Notes under the pieces: generated by a model | The model's database searches: none | The model's input: only the letters and a program-made list of their open reading frames with translations | Told to the model about the DNA's origin: nothing | In this document: in pieces, positions 7,699 through 10,676 of the stretch | Position numbering within the stretch: position 1 is the stretch's first letter | How the letters are laid out: each line of letters starts with the position of its first letter | Made by a program: the position numbers and the translations under genes | Assembly: GCA_011065005.1 (NCBI GenBank) | Contig: JAAKFP010000039.1 | Span: 1 to 10,676, forward strand | From: Chlamydiota bacterium | GTDB taxonomy: Bacteria > Chlamydiota > Chlamydiia > Chlamydiales > Waddliaceae | Direction: 5' to 3' | DNA: 10,676 nucleotides

Positions 7699-7885
7699 TT
7701 AAGCGTTCAGACCCTTACTTAATAACCGCGAAGATCGCGAAGGAAGCGAAGAAAACGCAAAGTTTTTTAGAATTTAGGTCAATTTTGGTCGCTTTTTTTT
7801 GGAGTTGAGTGGTTTTTTCTTGAAATTCTTCGCGTTTTCTTCGCTTCCTTCGCGATCTTCGCGGTTAACAGATAGAGGTGAACGG
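7699..7885. mobile_element. MITE-like non-coding insertion, 187 bp
   Basis: The segment between the two copies of the 12-bp direct repeat. It has an almost perfect inverted repeat (7723-7762 and 7828-7867). Weaker inverted similarity continues outward to the ends: CGTTCA at 7704-7709 and its complement TGAACG at 7879-7884. The centre (7763-7827) is T/A-rich and has no open frame of note. No transposase is encoded, so if mobile it would depend on one elsewhere. The combination of terminal inverted symmetry, small size, lack of coding and flanking direct repeats is that of a MITE; the mobility is inferred. An alternative is a folded repeat array that expanded by replication slippage, but this does not explain the exact duplication of the pepP end. 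Confidence 0.6.
7723..7867. repeat. near-perfect 40-bp inverted repeat of GCGAAG units
   Basis: The left arm 7723-7762 and right arm 7828-7867 are inverted copies matching at 39 of 40 positions; the only mismatch is A versus the expected G at 7759 (GCAAAG in place of GCGAAG). The loop is 65 nt. Each arm is built from GCGAAG units at 9-bp, 9-bp then 11-bp spacing (for the left arm at 7728, 7737, 7746 and a degenerate one at 7757). RNA from either strand would form a very stable 40-bp stem. On the minus strand there is no T-run after it, so I do not call it an intrinsic terminator, though it may protect the pepP mRNA 3' end. Confidence 0.92.
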
Positions 7886-7897
7886 TTAGCTTCCAAT
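7886..7897. repeat. 12-bp direct repeat, pepP-side copy
   Basis: TTAGCTTCCAAT overlaps the pepP 3' end: read on the minus strand it is the final Ile-Gly-Ser codons and TAA. It pairs with the identical copy at 7687-7698. Because the duplicated bases include the stop codon, an insertion here would have left the pepP product unchanged. Confidence 0.8.
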
Positions 7898-8977
7898 AAT
7901 CATCGGTTCTACAGAGCGATTTGTAAGGTTTTCATGCCCATCTTTCTGAATAACCACTGTATCCTCAAGGCGAACACCCCCTATGTTGGGAAGATAGATC
8001 CCCGGCTCGATGGTGATCACCATACCTTCTTGTAGGGGTATTTCATTGTGTGGGGGTTTATTTCGAAGGGTTGGAGACTCATGAATTTCCAATCCTACCC
8101 CATGACCCAAATTATGACCAAATTGGTCTCCGTATCCCTGTTGGATGATAGATTTTCTGGCTGCATCATCAAGGTCACCAATGCGGGTGTTTGGACGACA
8201 TAATGCTAGCGCCGCTTGTTGTGCTTTTCGAACAATATCATAGATCTCCAGAATTTTTGAATTTGGTTCTCCAAAAAATACCACCCGCGTCATATCGGAA
8301 TGGTAGTCCTCATAATTCACGCCAATATCAATCAAAACGGGATCCCCCTTTTTGAGAAGTTCCTTCCCAGCGCTATAATGTGGCATAGAGCTATTGGCCC
8401 CAAAGGCAATGATTGGATCGAAGCCAAGCTTTTTACCCCCTCGTCTTCTCCAAAAAATTTCAAGTTCTATCGCAACTTCTTCTTCGGTGATTCCCTCTTT
8501 CAGAAGTGTGCAGATGAAGTCGAATCCTTCAGAACCGAGTTTGGCGGCATCTCGCAGCAAGTCAATTTCCGAAGTATCTTTAATGCAGCGCAACTTTGCT
8601 ACAGGATTGTCTAGAGGTCTAAGGTTGAGCTTTTGGGTCTCCTTTTGCAGTTTTAGAAAGTCGGCATAGGTGGTGTTACCGCTATCGAAGGCTAACTCTT
8701 TAACAAAATTGAGTTCCGATGAAGATAAGAGATTCGTCAGTGTAGCATTGTTCTCCGCAAGAAGAACGGGAAAGGGACTCGACTTTTTGCATTTCTCAAT
8801 GTAGCGACTATCTACTATGAGATGGGAACCTTGTGTAGTGGCGAGCAGTGTGCCAGCAGACAGATGCAAACCTGTTAAGTAGTACAAATTGATAGGGTCC
8901 TCAACGATCAAGGCGTCGCAGGATTCCTCTTTAAGAAGATTTTGCAGTTTTTTTAGGCGTTCCTTATACATGTTCAT
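7886..8977 (-). CDS. pepP: Xaa-Pro aminopeptidase (M24B, aminopeptidase P family)
   Basis: A 363-residue cytosolic metallopeptidase that removes an N-terminal residue preceding proline. Residues 1-130 form the creatinase-type N-terminal domain (DALIVEDPINLYYLTGLHLS; DSRYIEK). Residues 135-360 form the pita-bread catalytic domain with all five metal ligands: D217 (LIDIGV), D228 (SDMTR), H292 (GHGVG), E324 (TIEPG) and E338 (RLED). The catalytic-pocket H200 (MPHYS) is also present. The length is typical of the short PepP/PepQ class, so a prolidase-like specificity cannot be excluded. The ATG at 8977 lies 6 nt after the mutL stop. A GATGAG motif sits immediately upstream, and a second ATG two codons later is better spaced from it. 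The last 12 bases, including the stop, are duplicated at 7687-7698. Confidence 0.95.
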   Translation of the reverse strand: MNMYKERLKKLQNLLKEESCDALIVEDPINLYYLTGLHLSAGTLLATTQGSHLIVDSRYIEKCKKSSPFPVLLAENNATLTNLLSSSELNFVKELAFDSGNTTYADFLKLQKETQKLNLRPLDNPVAKLRCIKDTSEIDLLRDAAKLGSEGFDFICTLLKEGITEEEVAIELEIFWRRRGGKKLGFDPIIAFGANSSMPHYSAGKELLKKGDPVLIDIGVNYEDYHSDMTRVVFFGEPNSKILEIYDIVRKAQQAALALCRPNTRIGDLDDAARKSIIQQGYGDQFGHNLGHGVGLEIHESPTLRNKPPHNEIPLQEGMVITIEPGIYLPNIGGVRLEDTVVIQKDGHENLTNRSVEPMIIGS

Positions 8978-8983
8978 TTCTCA

Positions 8984-10676
8984 TCATTTTTGAAATTGTT
9001 TAGAAATATCTTTGTGGGTCATCTCAACAATCGTGGGCTTGCCATAAGGACATTGATGGGAAAACTTACATTTCATCAGTTGGTTGACAAGACTTTGCCC
9101 CTCTTCAATCGTCAGCTTCTTTTTCTGGGGAACAGCAGCACGACCGGCAGCGCGGGCGATGCGCTTTTCTTTTTCCTGTTTAGCAGCTCCATCGCTTTGA
9201 TACTCTCTGAGGTCGTTAACAATTTCGGTGATCAACTGCTGAATATTCGCCTCTACCCACATTTGAGGGAGGGCATGAATAATGAAGCTGTTATTTCCGA
9301 AATCTTGAATGTTGACGCCCAACTGTTGCAAAACGGAGATATTTTCATTCAACACAGCTGCTTCGATAGGGGTCATCTCAAGAGTATACGGAATTAAGAG
9401 CTGCTGAACTTCCAGTTTGGAACTATTTTCACTTTGTTCGACTAGCTTCTCGTAAAGAACCCTAGAATGCGCCGCACGTTGATCCACAAGTTGCCAGCTG
9501 TCACATTCTGTGGAAAGAAGCAAGAAACCGGGGATTGTCGCAACCACACGGGAAGGACGGGGAGTTTCTTCCGTTTCAAATAATGGAACCGAGACTTCCA
9601 CGTGGGGAGGTTCTTCGGCTTTTTTTGTGGGCGTTGGTGGTGAAGGTGGAGAAGTCCAATCGATGACAGGTTCGGGTTCGGAGGGAGGAGGAGGTGGTGG
9701 TGGTGGTGCTTCGACAGGAGAATCTATTGTGAAGCTTGGTGGTTCGGAAAATGCGTAGCTGGCGACAGTAGAGTGGATGCCTGCTTTTTGAAGAGCATCC
9801 TCAACGGAGTATAGGACCATTTCTCTGAGGGCTTGCCCTTGGCGCAACCGCACTTCCCGTTTTTGAGGGTGGACGTTGACGTCGACAAGAGAACCTGGAA
9901 GGGTTGCATACAGAACGAAGACGGGATGTCGATTTGTTGCTAAGGTTGTTCCGTAGGCTTCACGAACGGCATAGGAGATGAGTGGTGAAAACACCGCCCT
10001 TTGGTTGATAAACAGGTACTGCCCTGTGCGGTTGTGACGGGTGTACGCTGGAAGTCCTATGAAACCTGTAACTTTGAATTGATTGTGTTCTCGTTCCACC
10101 GGACAAGTTCCTGCAAAAAAATCAGAACCCAACACGCTGGAAATACGACCCCCCGCTAGCTCCTGGAGGGTAGACCCTTGTGATGTGTTTACCAGAAGAA
10201 GATTTTTTTGGTTGCTGATCAATTGGAATTTGATGCTTGGATGTGCTAACGCTTGAATGCTTACGACTTTGAGGATTTCACTCGCATCATAAGTGGGAGA
10301 TTTTTGAAATTTCTTCCGCACCGGAACATTAAAAAATAACGATTTCACTTCGATGGTTGTCCCTGGAGATCTTGCAGCCGGCGAGCAGTTCACAATCCGC
10401 CCGCCGTCAACGATCACCAACGTTCCCTCTTCTTCGTTTTCCGTACAGGTCAGAAGGGTCAATTTGGAAATGGAACCGATAGAGGGGATCGCCTCTCCTC
10501 GGAATCCCATAGTCACAAGAGAGTGTATATCATCGATCTCGCTAATTTTCGAGGTTGCATGCCTTTCAAAGCATAACACCGCATCATCGCGGTTCATGCC
10601 ATAGCCATTATCTGTGATCCGGATCAACTGCCGGCCGCCCCCTTTGATTTCGACACAGATCTCGGTTGCGTCGGCA
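8984..10676 (-). CDS. mutL: DNA mismatch repair protein MutL (5' end outside window)
   Basis: The frame is open to the window edge. The first visible residues are ADATEICVEIKGGGRQLIRI, matching MutL from about residue 38, so roughly 40 N-terminal residues (including the ATPase Asn motif) are missing. The codon at 10625-10627 is TTG, the leucine of LIRITDNG, not a start. Visible GHKL ATPase motifs are DNGYGM and GFRGEAIPSI, then GTTIEVKSLFFNVPVRKKF. The transducer domain carries INQRAV and the family hallmark VDVNVHPQKREVRL. A proline-rich linker with eight consecutive prolines follows, then the dimerisation domain. There the usual DQHA-x2-E-x4-E motif reads DQRAAHSRVLYE (9449-9484) and CPHGRP reads CPYGKP (9035-9052), so the endonuclease site looks degenerate. 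MutL couples MutS mismatch recognition to strand removal. It is followed closely by pepP. Confidence 0.97.
   Translation of the reverse strand, partial: ADATEICVEIKGGGRQLIRITDNGYGMNRDDAVLCFERHATSKISEIDDIHSLVTMGFRGEAIPSIGSISKLTLLTCTENEEEGTLVIVDGGRIVNCSPAARSPGTTIEVKSLFFNVPVRKKFQKSPTYDASEILKVVSIQALAHPSIKFQLISNQKNLLLVNTSQGSTLQELAGGRISSVLGSDFFAGTCPVEREHNQFKVTGFIGLPAYTRHNRTGQYLFINQRAVFSPLISYAVREAYGTTLATNRHPVFVLYATLPGSLVDVNVHPQKREVRLRQGQALREMVLYSVEDALQKAGIHSTVASYAFSEPPSFTIDSPVEAPPPPPPPPSEPEPVIDWTSPPSPPTPTKKAEEPPHVEVSVPLFETEETPRPSRVVATIPGFLLLSTECDSWQLVDQRAAHSRVLYEKLVEQSENSSKLEVQQLLIPYTLEMTPIEAAVLNENISVLQQLGVNIQDFGNNSFIIHALPQMWVEANIQQLITEIVNDLREYQSDGAAKQEKEKRIARAAGRAAVPQKKKLTIEEGQSLVNQLMKCKFSHQCPYGKPTIVEMTHKDISKQFQK
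9683..9706 (-). repeat. in-frame trinucleotide repeat encoding eight prolines in MutL
   Basis: On the minus strand this reads CCA x4, CCT x3, CCC, giving an uninterrupted Pro8 in the MutL inter-domain linker. The repeat is in units of three, so slippage would change proline number without a frameshift. Consecutive prolines usually need EF-P for efficient translation. The flanking linker is also Pro/Glu-rich, as expected for a flexible tether between the ATPase and dimerisation domains. Confidence 0.85.

Noticed and set aside
5713..7867. Composite transposon carrying the kinase gene between two repeats
   Set aside because: The two flanking repeats belong to different sequence families and the 12-bp direct repeat brackets only the pepP-side element.
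7799..8035. Open frame of 78 codons on the plus strand through the GCGAAG repeat
   Set aside because: It reads through the right arm of the inverted repeat and then antisense to pepP; no protein-like conservation pattern visible.
9510..9758. Gly/Ser-rich open frame on the plus strand
   Set aside because: It is the antisense of the MutL proline-rich linker (CCN codons read as GGN/NGG), a shadow frame.
10625..10627. Apparent MutL start codon at 10627
   Set aside because: The codon is TTG for the leucine in LIRITDNG; the frame stays open and MutL-like to the window edge, so the gene is truncated by the window, not short.

Overview
The window looks like a chromosomal segment of a member of the Chlamydiae, most likely an environmental (Parachlamydiales-type) lineage rather than a Chlamydia species. 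The main evidence is the tight mutL-pepP pair at the right end, the same gene order I recall from Chlamydia (inference from memory; not searched). The rest of the gene set (a PhoR/WalK-like sensor kinase, a MoxR/DUF58/BatD-type cassette and a large unrecognised coiled-coil protein) fits a larger-genome relative. GC content is moderate, with no obvious plasmid or phage genes and no RNA genes that I can see.

Layout, left to right. 1-128: 3' end of a rightward unrecognised gene. 129-260: AT-rich intergenic stretch. 261-2699: rightward gene for an 812-residue protein with coiled-coil character and no recognised domain. 2739-5645: three leftward genes read in the order MoxR ATPase, DUF58 protein, BatD-like membrane protein, packed with a 4-nt gap and a 1-nt overlap, clearly an operon. 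They converge on the 812-residue gene with a 39-nt gap. 5646-5836: spacer holding an imperfect inverted repeat built from 8-bp CACAGAGN units. 5837-7606: leftward sensor histidine kinase with its own strong sigma70-like promoter at 7641-7670. 7607-7885: spacer holding a second inverted-repeat element, built from GCGAAG units. 7886-8977: leftward pepP. 8984-10676: leftward mutL, whose 5' end lies beyond the window.

Working together: MoxR (AAA+ chaperone), DUF58 (vWA-like) and the BatD-like protein form a cell-envelope or stress cassette of the MoxR/Bat class. The histidine kinase just upstream has no response regulator in the window. mutL and pepP are co-transcribed but functionally unrelated.

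The most interesting structure is in the two spacers around the kinase gene. Each carries a different hairpin element with arms of about 36-40 nt around a 49-65 nt AT-rich centre. The one next to pepP is flanked by an exact 12-bp direct repeat that copies the last 12 bases of pepP including the stop codon, which looks like a target-site duplication left by a small MITE-like element. A second point is that the MutL C-terminal endonuclease motifs are visibly degenerate.
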